Assembly: GCA_006176705.1 (NCBI GenBank)
Contig: QRFJ01001907.1
Coordinates: 145,227-209,226 of the forward strand
DNA from: Cocos nucifera
Lineage: Eukaryota; Streptophyta; Magnoliopsida; Arecales; Arecaceae
Length of the DNA: 64,000 bases
Reading direction: 5' to 3'
A program made the position numbers and the translations under genes. The notes below the pieces were generated by a model. The model saw only the letters and a program-made list of their open reading frames with translations, was not told where the DNA came from and did not search any database. Shown piece after piece: positions 35,968-46,590 of the stretch (positions are counted from its first letter, which is position 1; each line of letters starts with the position of its first letter).

Positions 35968-37587
35968 CTGATCCAATTAGATTAGAGACCCTTAAAACTT
36001 TCTTTAGTTGGCATCAAGACTGGGTCAAACAAATCTTCTTGGTGCCACACAATTTAATCCCTTGAAGCAATTGGAGTCCCATCAATATGGGACTCCATCT
36101 TTTATCCTCATGGGGTGCATACCTTCCTAGGCATGCGCCCCCTTTCTATCTACTTTTTAGCAAGGGGACAAGTCTCCAGGTACTCTTTTATGGGTGCATG
36201 ACATATGGGCAGATGTCTAAATATCCAGGGTCAATATTTGACCAATGTTTGAAGACAAGATTTAGTAGGTGACGAAAAATGGTAGATATTGTCTCAAATT
36301 TATCTCATAAACTAAGACAATTCTTTTCTAATCTGGACAAGCTCCAGTCAAACTAAGTAAAGATTTTTGAGTGAGCCCAAGCACATTTGGCTCAATCGAG
36401 ACAAGATTTAATGAATGTTAAAGAAGAATATTAGGCTCAATCGTGTGTTAGCACGATTTTCTTGAACCTAATTGAATCTTATTCAAATCAATTGAACTAG
36501 ATTAATCCAATTGATGATATACAGATTCAAATCCTTATTTGTGTGATCCAGTTAGGTTCAGTTTCATATGATAATGGGATATGTCGCGATCTCTATCATC
36601 GACATCATCAAAATACCTTTCGATGGATCAGAATTTTTTTGATTCAGACAACTAGTATGATCGATCATCTAAATCATTCTAATTACTCCCAAAATCCACT
36701 AGTGACACCTAGCAGCATATAGTGGCAACCCATCAAAACTGAAAGCGAATCTCTTAGTGTAGTTACCTGTATGATTAAGTTCCTCTATCTTGAGCCCCGA
36801 TCGGATTAGGGTTAAGATGATCTCGTCAAACCCTAATTTTTGTCATATAAATTAATCATTCGATTCAAGTCTAATGTAAAAATCCTAATAGAAACTCTTT
36901 CTATTATTTCACTCTGCCATGGCCATGAGCTTATGGACTTGATTCTCATGATCGTCATAGGGCTACTCCTCATCTACCGAGGTAGACAGATCTCCTATTG
37001 GTGCAATCCAATTCCTACAATAAACATGCTATAGCCAACATACACCTCAGAATTTCGAATGGCTAAGAGATCGAGTTATAGTGTAGTCAAACTACAACAC
37101 CCTCAAGATGAATTGTCAATGCATCTCAGATCAAAAAACCAAACATACTACTGCAGCTTTGAGCCAGTCATCGATGAGAAGGTAGACTTTCTCATGACTG
37201 CTCGAGGTGGTCACGCTCAATGCCCTCATTCTCTAATAGGTACTTGTACTCTCACCCTGATGTCTCTACACCATAGACTCAAGACTCGTCTATCCAAAAT
37301 AAGCGATCGTACACCAACCTTCTGGATCAATCAACATCCTCATGATGATCCTATGGTCGGAAGCATTTTATGAGTTAATAATGAAAATTCATGTCTTAAA
37401 TTTTTAACTCTTAAAAATATAAACTATCATTACCATTAACTCAAGAGATTTATCACAGACACTTTTAAATATGCATTATGATAAAAAATAATTTGTTTTA
37501 TTATTTATAGTTAAAATTATAATTTTATCCTTAGAAGTGTATTACAAGTGTCAGCCAATCTAACTTCTAAGGCACACATATCTAACA
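35968..37587 (-). repeat. E6 5' LTR, 3' end deleted (1620 bp)
   Basis: Matches about 29040-30648 of the 3' LTR. It keeps U3, including the hairpin at 36072-36097, but lacks the TATA, R and U5 parts. It ends with CTAACA at 37587, followed by target duplication CGTAG. Confidence 0.88.
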
Positions 37588-38367
37588 CGTAGTTCATCTG
37601 AAAGTTTTTCGAAACTTTTTTTGAGGTTATCATCTTGTCACATTTCTTTTTCATTTTTTTCTTTTATTTATCTTACTATGACTCATCCATGGTAGTTAGG
37701 CCACCACATACTAGCCCACCTCAAGAGGATAAATTGTTAGGAGACGAAAGCGCTGAAGGTCTAGGGAGACCTTCAAGTCGAGATCGATTGCCTTTGGGGG
37801 AAGGTTATCGAGGCTAAGTGCCTTGTGGAGGAGAAGGTGGTGGAAAATGAGAGTCTCTGAGAAGCACTTTAGAAAGAGGAGCTCATCTTGATCGGGCTCA
37901 AGGCCGCATTGGCCCTAGAGGAGGAGAAAAAGAAGGAGGTCGAGATCGATGTCGCCGAGCTGGAAGTTAGAATGTTGAAGTCTATTTTGGAGACAACAGC
38001 CCGAGATGTGGAGGAGTTCAAGGCCTCCTCCAAAATGATGGACTTAAATATCACATTTGGCCAAAAGGCATTCATAAAGGGTGTCGAGCTCTGCGAAGGC
38101 AGGGTGGCCCGAAAGTTTTTTAAGCTTGATCTCAGCATTCTGGAAGAGGAGCTCAATGAAAAAGTGGGGCCATCCGGTGCTGCAGCCGACCCCTCCCCTA
38201 TTGAAGTGGTCTTCAAATCCTTCGAGCCTACTGCCAAGGTGCCCGAGCCCATGCAGGAGCCCGAGGTTATCTCTAAAGCGCTGGTTGAACTCGTTCTCGA
38301 GCCCATGGCTACCCCTGCAGTGCCGAGCTCCTCTACTGCTTCCCCTTTGGAGGTCATGGGTCTTTAG
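37588..38367 (+). pseudogene. E5 antisense ORF, C-terminal part (coiled-coil)
   Basis: Continues the antisense gene after E6. The intact frame 37888-38367 contains a heptad-like coiled-coil (AALALEEEKKKEVEIDVAEL), then DLNITFGQKAFIKGVELCEG and RKFFKLDLSILEEEL, and a proline/serine-rich acidic tail ending in TAG at 38365-38367. The frame upstream (37630-37880) is broken by stops. The FGQ...KG..LCE..VA.KF.ELDL.FL pattern is, from general knowledge, common to C-termini of these gypsy-type antisense proteins. An AATCAATGAAAG stretch at 38415 may be part of a polyadenylation region. Confidence 0.62.
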
Positions 38368-38499
38368 TAGTTGTATTTTCTTTTTTGTTTTATCCTATAC
38401 TCAAAAAAAATTTTAATCAATGAAAGTAGAACATCTTTTAATCAATAGCTTAGGGTGCTTTTCGTGCGTTGGATGCAGTCCCTCATTGATGTCGAGCTA

Positions 38500-39370
38500 C
38501 TACCTCAGAAAATTCCTTTAAAATTGATAATTAGAAATTTGAAGAAGGAAGTTCACCACTTGAGAAAGAAATTAAAAAGAATTGAAGATGAACCTTAAAA
38601 ATCTAGGAAGAATGCATCGAAGGTGACAATTGAGGTTACCCACCTTCGTAAGCTGCATATGAAAGACTCTACGACCTTTGCCATCAAGAAGGATAGCTTC
38701 GAGAGAGAGTTAGCAGAGCTTAATAAAAGTGTCAACGATAAGTCTTCAACGTTAACAGTGAAGGTCGGCTCCCTTGAAGTCAAACTCCAAGCAGCAAGAA
38801 AAAAGATTTAGTTATTGGAGGGGAGTTTGTCGTAGTCTTCTGACAAGGCGTAATATGAGTGGGATTGGTTGAAGAAATTCTTTGTACTTCAGAAGCAGTT
38901 GCATGATGCCAAGCTCACTTATGATACCTATCGACTGGGTTGGAGCGAGAGAATATCCAAGCTTGAGCAAAAGCTTTGTGCTGCTAACAGCGAGGTGGTC
39001 CAGCTCTAAAAACAACTTGATGACAGTCACCAAGCCGGCATGAGCAGGGGATCAAAGCAGGTTGCCTCATTGATGAGGACTCTGGATGAGCTCTCAAAAG
39101 CGATTGGAAGGAAGAAGGATGAGGTTCAATGGCTGAAGATCTAGCTATTGTCTGAGCAGCAAGCCATTAAGGATGCTGAGACTGAGTCTGAAGTTCTAAG
39201 AAAGTAGTGGCGAGAGCTTGAAGGCAAGTTCGAACACATCAACAGAATGTATATAGATGGTTTATATAAAAAGAGAGAGAGCTTTAGGAGGAGATCCTCA
39301 AACTAAAGCAAGCATTGGCAATGGCTAGGGCTGCCAACCCAAAATCTGAGGAGTTCGATCCATCTTAGGA
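38500..39370 (+). pseudogene. Second coiled-coil ORF remnant of E5, plus strand
   Basis: A single plus-strand frame with long heptad-rich stretches, interrupted by about six TAG or TAA stops: VTHLRKLHMKDSTTFAIKKD near 38635-38695, LEVKLQAARKKI near 38775, and RISKLEQKLCAANSEVVQL near 38960-39008. It then continues through LDELSKAIGRKKDEVQWL near 39075-39135 to about 39240. Most stops are CAG- or CAA-derived (for example KI*LLEG and VQL*KQL). It could be a second antisense gene or an alternative 3' exon of the first. Its function is unknown. Confidence 0.58.
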
Positions 39371-39639
39371 CTTCAACCTTTTTTTCTTCTTCTTTCTTTT
39401 CATGTAATCAGCCTTGTTGACCATTATCTCGCCTATAACGAGTTTATATTCTCATGTAATCGATCTCACCAACCTTTATTTTGCATGTAATAAACTTAAT
39501 AGTTTGCAATAAAATGGTATCCTTTTTGTTATTATCTTATATGGATTTGATGCTGGTTAATGACTTCGCTTTCTTCATCTTGCTCTTCTTTGCTTTGTCT
39601 TCTAATGAGATGCTTGTTATGGATGTTGAGCCGGGATCC
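39371..39639. other. E5 spacer between coiled-coil ORF and tandem repeats
   Basis: T-rich spacer with CATGTAATCA/GA motifs (39402, 39455, 39483) that could end transcripts. It is non-coding as far as I can see. Confidence 0.5.
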
Positions 39640-40390
39640 CTTTCGTGAACTAGGATGGGGTTCCCTCTTTCGTATTTGACATAGCCGTAGGGGGGACACA
39701 TATAAGGGTCGTCGGTATAGCTTTTTCCTTTCCTTCATTTTAGATTAATGAGGCCTTGGCCTTCCTCGTGTTAGGATGAGGTTCTATTCTATTCCTTGTG
39801 CGTTCGTAGGGGTACACCAGGGCTGTTGATGGGGTCTCTTTCCTCATCTCATCTTAGTTTAATGAGGCCTTCTGCTTAGCTCATATTAGGATGAGGTTCT
39901 CCTCCTGTTCCTAACGTGGCTCTAGGGGCACATTAGGACCGCTGGAAGAGCCTCTCACCTCATCTCATCTTAGATTAACGAGATCTTTGGCTCTGCTCAC
40001 ATTAGGATGAGGTTTTTCTCCTATTTCTATTATGGCTATAGGGGCATATTAGGGCCACTGGAAGGGCCTCTCCCCTCATCTCATCTTAGATTAACGAGAC
40101 CTTCGACTTTGCTCACGTTAGGACGAGGTTCTCCTCCTATTCCTAACGTGAGTGTAGGGGCACATTAGGGCCACTAGAAGGGCCTCTCTCCTCATCTTGT
40201 CTTAGATTAACGAGGCCTTCAACGTTGCTCATGTTAGGATGAGGTTCTCCTCCTGTTCCTAACGTGGCTGTAAGGGCACATTTGGACCATTGGAAGGGCT
40301 CTTTCCTCATCTCTTCTTAACGAGGCCTTCAACTTTGCTCACGTTAGAATGAGGTTCTCCTCCTATTCCTAACATAGCTGTCTTTATTAC
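39640..40390. repeat. 116-bp tandem repeat in E5 3' untranslated region
   Basis: Seven units anchored on AGGATGAGGTTCT. The ATGAG core starts at 39776, 39891, 40007, 40123, 40239 and 40349 (spacing 115, 116, 116, 116, 110), with an older degenerate unit at 39653. Units contain TTAGATTAACGAGGCCTTC, the anchor, and GGGCACATTAGG-like words. The array lies between the pol end and the antisense ORFs. Confidence 0.9.
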
Positions 40391-40512
40391 ACGATTAATT
40401 TTGAAAAGTCATTTTCCACCATTATAGATTTGTAACAAGGATTGGAGTGTTAGAGTAGGAAGATTTTATTACGACCAAGTCATCGATAATACATTCATAT
40501 ATTTTTTGAGTT

Positions 40513-40794
40513 TTACGATCGAGGTAGATCAACTCCTCCAAGCTCCTTCAAGAAATATGTCCCAGGCCAGATAACTATCTTGACCTCGTAGGATCTTTTC
40601 CAATTTGGAGCAAGCTTCTCCTGATTTTGAGACTGAAAAATTGCTATTTGCCGAAGCACTAAGTCGCCCACTCTGAATACTTTGTCTTTAACTGATCTAG
40701 AGTTATAGTATCGGGCCACCCTTCGTCTGTAAGCAGCCATCCAAACTTGGGTTTCCTCTCATTTTTCCTCCGACAGGTCGAGGTTAGCTCTGAG
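40513..40794 (-). pseudogene. pol: E5 gypsy pol C-terminus (after integrase)
   Basis: Minus-strand frame from 40794 to a TAA at 40513-40515. It contains VWMAAYRRRVARYYNSR, VFRVGDLVLRQ, EKLAPNWKRSYEVK and GTYFLKELGGVDLPRS. The L-x-PNW-x-x-x-Y-x-V and YxLxxLxG pattern marks the tail after integrase in Ty3/gypsy polyproteins, with no chromodomain visible. One TGA occurs at EEK*EETQ. It is cut at its start by the E7 LTR at 40795. Confidence 0.82.
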
Positions 40795-42242
40795 TGTTAG
40801 ATGTGTGCCCTAGAAGCCAGATTGGCTAAACACTTGTATTACACTTCTAAGGGCAATTTTATAATTTTGACTATAAATTAATAAAAAAATTATTTTCTAT
40901 CATAGTATGTATCTAAAGTGTCTGTGATATATCCTTTGAGTTAATGGTAATGATAATTCATATTTTTAAGAGTTGAAAATTTAAGACATAAATTTTCATA
41001 ATTAACTCATAAACTACTCCCGACCGTAGGATCATCATTAGGATGGTGACCGATCTAGAAGGTTGGTGTATGATTGCTTTTTTAGGATAAATATCTTAAA
41101 TCTATGGTGTGGAGACATCAGAGCAAGAGTATAGGTACTCATTAAAGAACGAGGGCACTAAGCATGACCACCTCGAGCAGTCATAAGGAATTCTACTTTC
41201 TCATTGATGATTGGCTTAATACTATAGTGGTGTGTCTGGTTCTTTGATCTGAGGTGCATCGATAATTCACCTTGAAGGTGTTAAAGTTTGATTATACCAC
41301 AACTCGATCTCTTTGTTATTTGGAATCTTGAGGTGTATGTTGGCTATAGCATATTCATTATAGAAATTAGATTGCACCAATAAGAGATCTATCTACCTCG
41401 GTAGATGAGGAGCAGTCCTATGATAATCATGAGATTATGTTCTTAAGCCCATGGCCATAGTAGTGTGAATATGATAGAAAGAGTTTCTATTAGGATTTCA
41501 CTTTGAACTTAAATTGAATGATTAATTCATATGATGGATATTGGGTTTGAAGATAGAAAAATCCAATCACATAGGTAGCTGCATCGAGCGGTTCACTTTT
41601 GATTCTGATGGGTTGCCACCATATATTGCTAGGTATCACTAATGGATTTTAAGAGCAATTAGAATGATTTAGATTATCGATCATTCTAATTGTATAAATA
41701 AGAAAAGTTCTGGTCCATCAAAAAGTGTTTCGATGATGTCGATGATAGAGATTGTGACATGACTCATTACCAAACAGAACTGAACTAAACTGGGTCACAC
41801 AAATAAGAGTTTGGATTTGAGTGTCATCAATTAGACTAATCCAGTTTAATTGATTTGAATTAGATCCAACTAGGTTCAAGAAAATCATGCTAGCACACGA
41901 TTGAGCCAAATATTCTTCTTTTGTAATCATTTTCATTCATCTCGACTGAGCCAAATTTATGTAGGCTCACTCAGGAATCTTGTCTTAGTCTGACTGAAGC
42001 TTGTCCAGATCTGAAAAGGGTTATCTTAATTTATTAGATGGATTTAAAATAATACCTACCAATTTCTGTCATTTGCTAATTCCTATTTTTGGACATAGGT
42101 CAACAGTTGACCCTGGACACTTGGACATAGGGCCATGTGTCATATGCCTATCGGAGAGCATTGAGGCTTTTGTCCTCCTACAAAAAGAGGCAAGAGAGAG
42201 GGCACATGCCACCCTAGGCGTGCACCCCATATGGATGAGAGA

Positions 42243-42268
42243 TGGAGTCCCATACAAATGGGACTCCA
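42243..42268 (+). other. U3 hairpin in E7 5' LTR, covarying variant
   Basis: Arms TGGAGTCCCAT and ATGGGACTCCA with a 4-base loop. In the 3' LTR (about 63560-63585) the arms have begun to mismatch. Confidence 0.72.
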
Positions 42269-42476
42269 AGGTTTCATGATGGATTTAAATACCTAAGCGC
42301 CAAAGACTCTAACTTTATCCAATCTTGGCACCACCTATATGGATTTTTGAGGGACTCTCATTTGATTGGATTAGATGACATCATCCCACCAATTAGATTT
42401 AGATCTGATTGAATGAAGGCCTCTAATTGGATGGGATGATGTGGTACTGCATGGCGTAGCAGGATCTATTTAAACT

Positions 42477-42484
42477 CTATCTAC
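42477..42484 (+). promoter_or_regulatory. TATA-like box of E7 5' LTR
   Basis: TATTTAAA in the position of TATAAATA of E9. The 3' LTR has the same at 63784-63791. Confidence 0.5.
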
Positions 42485-43034
42485 GCATAGGGTTGGAGTG
42501 CTTTTACTTTTCACCATGCTGCAAGGCTACCCTCCTCTCTTCCATGCCTCCCTCGATCCTCTCTCTCCCATCTCCATGCCCAAGGAGTTGGGCATAGGTT
42601 CAAGTACCATCCAAGGAAGAAAGATGCCCAGATCAGGAAGAAGGCAATACTACTGAAAGAGAGGACCGCTGCTTCTTCAAAAGAAGTTTTGAAGAACTTC
42701 AAGATCATATCCAGATCTAATTTCTGAAGGAGTGATTCAGAAGGGGAAGATCTCTAGATCCTGCTCGAGTGGACACTAGTAGAGGCCAAGCACGTGCATG
42801 GCTCCTTCCAGAATCTCAAGATCATCATAGGGTAATCTGATTACCCAAAAATAAGATATAAAATTAAATTAGATTTAATTTTATTTTTATTATATAGTAT
42901 CAGATCTTTAGGATCAAATTTGAAATATCTTAAATCTGATTAGAATCATAGATAAATTTTTTTTAAAAATATTCCTTCAGATCCAATCAGATCTTAATGA
43001 TCCAGCGCAAGAAAAATAGGATTTTTCCTTCAAC

Positions 43035-43047
43035 TGGTATTAGATCC
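43035..43047 (+). other. E7 primer binding site, mutated
   Basis: TGGTATTAGATCC against the standard TGGTATCAGAGCC. Two changes would weaken tRNA-Met pairing. Confidence 0.82.
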
Positions 43048-44940
43048 AGGTTGGCTGTTCATCAGATCTATTTTAGATCTAATTTAATTTTTATTTATGA
43101 TTTGATATTAAAAAATTTTAGATGTCACATCAGATGTGATTAGATCTAAAATCAAAAAATTAAAAATTTTATGATTTAGATCTATAATGTATGAGATTCA
43201 TGACTAGACTAGGAGTAAAATAGTTCATATGTAGTCTAGTACAATCATATTGTTAAATTGGTTAAATATGATTTTAGATTTATTTTATTTCTATTTTTTT
43301 GATGTTATAATTATTATAACTAGATTTGAAAAATAGAAAATAGAATTTTTAATTTTATTTTATTCATATGAGATATGAAAGATGCATGCTTAGACTAGTT
43401 ATAGAATAGTTCTATAAAATGTCTAGAATATTTTTATTTTTGATATGATCAAATTTAAAATTTTATATTTTAGATTTAATATATGATATTTTAGATCTAA
43501 AAGTATGCATGATTGATTAAGTTATGATACATGAGATGTATGCAAAATATTTATAAGTTAGGTCATTAATTATATATGCAATATATGATTTATATCTAAC
43601 TAGTTTTGTAGTAGAAATTATATTTCTGATTAAGGCATTTTCCTTGATCGTCCGATCATAAGATCAAAGTAAGATTTAAAGGTCCTCTCCTCCCATTCAA
43701 TGGGGTGTTCTTATGATGTGTAGGGGTGCTGCGCATTCGTTCTTAATCAAAAATCAAAACTTATTTTTTTGCAAAACCCTAGATTCTAAAATCCTAAGAT
43801 TTTATTACATATTTTGTTAATAAACCCAAAACATAATTAAGAATTATGTTTATAAAATGAATTAGATCTAAAATTATAAATTTTTAGATCATAAACATCT
43901 TCATAAGATTGGGTTCAAGCTTGGGTAGCTCAATTAGGTCTATTGGTTGATCAAACCGGATCAAGAGTTGGTTAGGTGGGATCAAAGAAAGCTTAGTTTT
44001 GACCAACCTAATAGGATTAAGTCTGGGTCAAGATTGAATCATATTGGGATATTACTTAATCAAGTCAAGACCTAATTTGGCTCCATGATTCGAGCATGAA
44101 TTGTAAGCTAACTCAATTGGTTCTGATTCGATAATTTAAGATCTAAGATAAGTCTGGCAGATACGACCGACTGATTTTTAATTGAGAGCTACTTGATCTA
44201 AATACGTTCTTATTGAGTTAATGAGATATCCCTTCCACCAGTCTTACTTATCTGACCATTTGTGTTGACCCAATTTTGATTAGAGGTGGCTAATAATTCG
44301 AGTCAACTCATGCCACTAGGTTAGTCATAATTGTTATGACTAAGTCAAGTCAAGTTTAAAGAGATCTAAATTAAATCTTTCTAAGAAAATATTAAGTCTA
44401 AGGTCTTCCACCATTGTAGATGTGCGGGTCCTTCATGGGATTGATTATTCTCGGTTAGATACAGTGGTTTAATTGCACTGAAAAGATGCAACCATGTCTA
44501 TTAGATATTGGATGCTATGGATTGGAGGATGGGTTCGGCTCAATATTTTGGATATGGCGAGAGACCCAATCAGGAATCTAATTCGTACAAATGATGGGTC
44601 TGACTTAACTAACAAGTGGATCAATATTTCAGACACGATGAGATTCATGAATTATAGATCAGGTTTGGGTGCACCATGATTAGAGAATCATTGGATAATA
44701 GTTGTCCACTCATCAGTTGATCCATCACCAATAACTATTAGGTGAGGTGGTGAGCTAGTCGATGGGACCACACCATCCACTAGAAATCAATAATTATGGA
44801 GATTTTTGCATCTCTGCCTAGGGAGTTAAGGGATCCGAGTAAATAGTGAGAGCCTAATTTATTTAAAAATAAAATTTTTAAATAAATTAATTAAGTCTAA
44901 TTATAAAATCTAACTATAAACTTTGACTCTCTATAGAAAG
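43048..44940 (+). other. E7 leader
   Basis: 1.9 kb homologous to the E9 leader, non-coding. It ends CTCTATAG followed by AAAG and the gag ATG at 44941. The frame at 44494-44679 lies in this leader and is not conserved as protein. Confidence 0.78.
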
Positions 44941-45715
44941 ATGTCTGCGTCCAACCCACTAGCCCGTATCCTGGACACCCATAGAGTGATCGGACCCAGC
45001 TACAAAGATTGGCTCCAAAACTTCAAAATTGTTCTGAATTTCGAGAAGTTGACTTATGTGTTGGAATAGGTTTCTTCCACCTTACGAGCCCGTCCATTCA
45101 CTGATTAGAGAGCATCTCTCGAGAAGTGGATGGATGAAGATAACAAAGCTAGGTATTATAGATTGGGCTCGATGTCTGATGAGCTTTAGTGCCAACATGA
45201 GGATATTAAGACTAGCTATCAAATGTTGGCTCACCTGCAAGAGTTATTTTGTGAACAGAGTCGTGCCGCCAAATATCAAGTCACTAAAAGACTATTTAAG
45301 GCTCAGATGCATGATGGGCAGTTGGTCTAAGATCATTGTCTGATGATGATGAAGAACTTAGAAGAGCTTAGAAAGCTCGATGTTAAGCTAGATTAGGATC
45401 TGTAGATTGATATAATTTTGCAATCCTTGACTGATGCGTATGGGCAGTTGATTAAGAACTACCATATGCATAAACTTCAGAATACCTTGGCTGAACTCAT
45501 GATCATACTGGTTACTACTGAGCTTTCTATGAAAGGTTCTAAAGGCTCAATACTTGCTGTGGAGCAGATTTCTTCCAAGAGAAAGTCTTTTGAAAAGAAG
45601 AAGTCTGTGAAGAAGCAAAAGATGGATGGTGGGAAGAAGAAGAAGGCAGAGTCGAAGAAGAAGGCCACTGATAAGAAAAAAAATTTTCATTACAATACTG
45701 ATGGCTATTAAAAGC
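44941..45715 (+). pseudogene. gag: E7 gag
   Basis: MSASNPLARILDTHR start at 44941, capsid to about 45400 with several stops (VLE*VSS, DEL*CQH), and an open frame 45418-45711 giving SLTDAYGQLIKNYHMHKLQN and the lysine-rich linker. The zinc knuckle is destroyed: its first cysteine is lost (KNFHYNTDGY) and a stop follows. It is clearly older than the E9 Gag. Confidence 0.86.
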
Positions 45716-46590
45716 AGAACTATCCTTTGTATCTAGCCAGCTTGAAGAACAAGAAGGAGGCAGGTCCTTCTGAAGGTATGCTCATTATAGCATCTAATCT
45801 TATGATTTCTTCAGCATCCAGTTGGATACTTGACTCTGGTTCTAGTGCTCACTCTGGATCCTACATGTCTGGAACAAAGCAAGTGTTACGGCTGTAGCTG
45901 TGGAACTTATCCTCTACGATTACCATCAGGATTAGATTTAGTTCTTAAGGACTATTTTTATGTGCCTGCAACAAGCAAAAATTTAATTTCTATTTCACAT
46001 TTAGCATAAGAAGGCTATGTGTATTTGATGCAACATAAGTCTAAAGCTTTTGAAAAGTTTAAGAAATTCAAATTCGAAGTAGAAAAGCAAACAAGAAAAC
46101 CCATTAAGATTCTTTGATCAAATCGAGGAGGTGAATACCTTAGTTGAAAATTTCTAAACTATCCAAAGGATAATGGCATAGTCTCTTAATGGAATCCACC
46201 AGGAATGTCTCAACTCAATAGGGTTTCAGAATGGAGAAATCAGATCCTATCAGATATGGTCCAATCCATGATGAGTTTCATGAACCTTTGTGAGTTTCTT
46301 TGGAGACATAGTCTGATGACTGCTATATATTTACTAAATAGAATTTTCTTTAAGATCATTCCTACCACACCTTATGAGATATGGCATGGTAAGAAATCAA
46401 GTCTGAGTCATCTCAGAATTTGGGATTGTCTGACCTATGTCAGGAGACAATAGGTGTACAAATTAGAGTCTATGTTCTTTAGAGCTTGATTTATTGGATA
46501 TCCTAAAGAGTCATTAGGATATTATTTATATCTTTCGAAAGATTATAATGTGGTTGTGAGTCGACGTGCCATCTTTCTTAAAAAATAGTT
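45716..46590 (+). pseudogene. pol: E7 protease and integrase with internal deletion
   Basis: SSASSWILDSGSSAH gives the protease triad at 45832-45840. After EEGYV-type sequence at 46015 the text jumps to YLMQHKSKAFEKFKKF of the integrase core. About 445 bases seen in E9 (58214-58658), including GAG-pre-integrase and the first integrase aspartate, are missing, and TATGTG is shared at both edges. The rest (LNRVSEWRNQILSDMVQSMM, TPYEIWHGKKSSLSHLRIWD) is readable in 46205-46453. The TAG after FLKK is at 46587-46589. Confidence 0.85.

Larger units (their letters stand above)
28374..37587 (-). mobile_element. E6: Ty1/copia element (subfamily 1b), minus strand, TSD CGCAG/CGTAG
   Basis: Right to left: 5' LTR 37587 to about 35968 (its last part deleted), leader 35967-34612, gag from 34611, pol to 30663, polypurine tract 30662-30649, 3' LTR 30648-28374. 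The flanks are CGCAG (28369-28373) and CGTAG (37588-37592), a 5-bp target duplication with one C-to-T change. The primer binding site is missing with the deletion. It splits the E5 antisense ORF. Confidence 0.9.
25190..40794 (-). mobile_element. E5: Ty3/gypsy element of Tat/Grande-like layout, minus strand
   Basis: Right to left: pol C-terminus (40794-40513), 116-bp tandem repeats (40390-39640), antisense plus-strand ORFs (27040-39370, split by E6), polypurine tract (about 26434-26412) and 3' LTR (26411-25190). From knowledge of plant gypsy lineages, an extra antisense ORF and tandem repeats between pol and the 3' LTR are marks of the Tat lineage. The rest of pol and gag is cut off by E7 at 40795. 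The lineage call is inferred from layout, not from a full RT. Confidence 0.72.
40795..43032 (+). repeat. E7 5' LTR (2238 bp)
   Basis: TGTTAGATGTGTGCCC to TTTCCTTCA, the E7 subfamily (1c) of the same copia superfamily. It keeps the hairpin (42243-42268) and a TATA-like TATTTAAA (42477-42484), with only two W-box cores near 42108-42121. The donor-like site has decayed (AAAAATAAGAT at 42847). The five bases before it, CTGAG (40790-40794), are the candidate target duplication. Confidence 0.9.

Noticed and set aside
37869..38357. 162-codon minus-strand serine-rich frame
   Set aside because: Shadow of the plus-strand coiled-coil ORF 37888-38367, whose composition and homologous pattern favour the plus strand.
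44494..44679. 61-codon frame in the E7 leader
   Set aside because: The homologous region of E9 (56640-56800) does not keep this frame.
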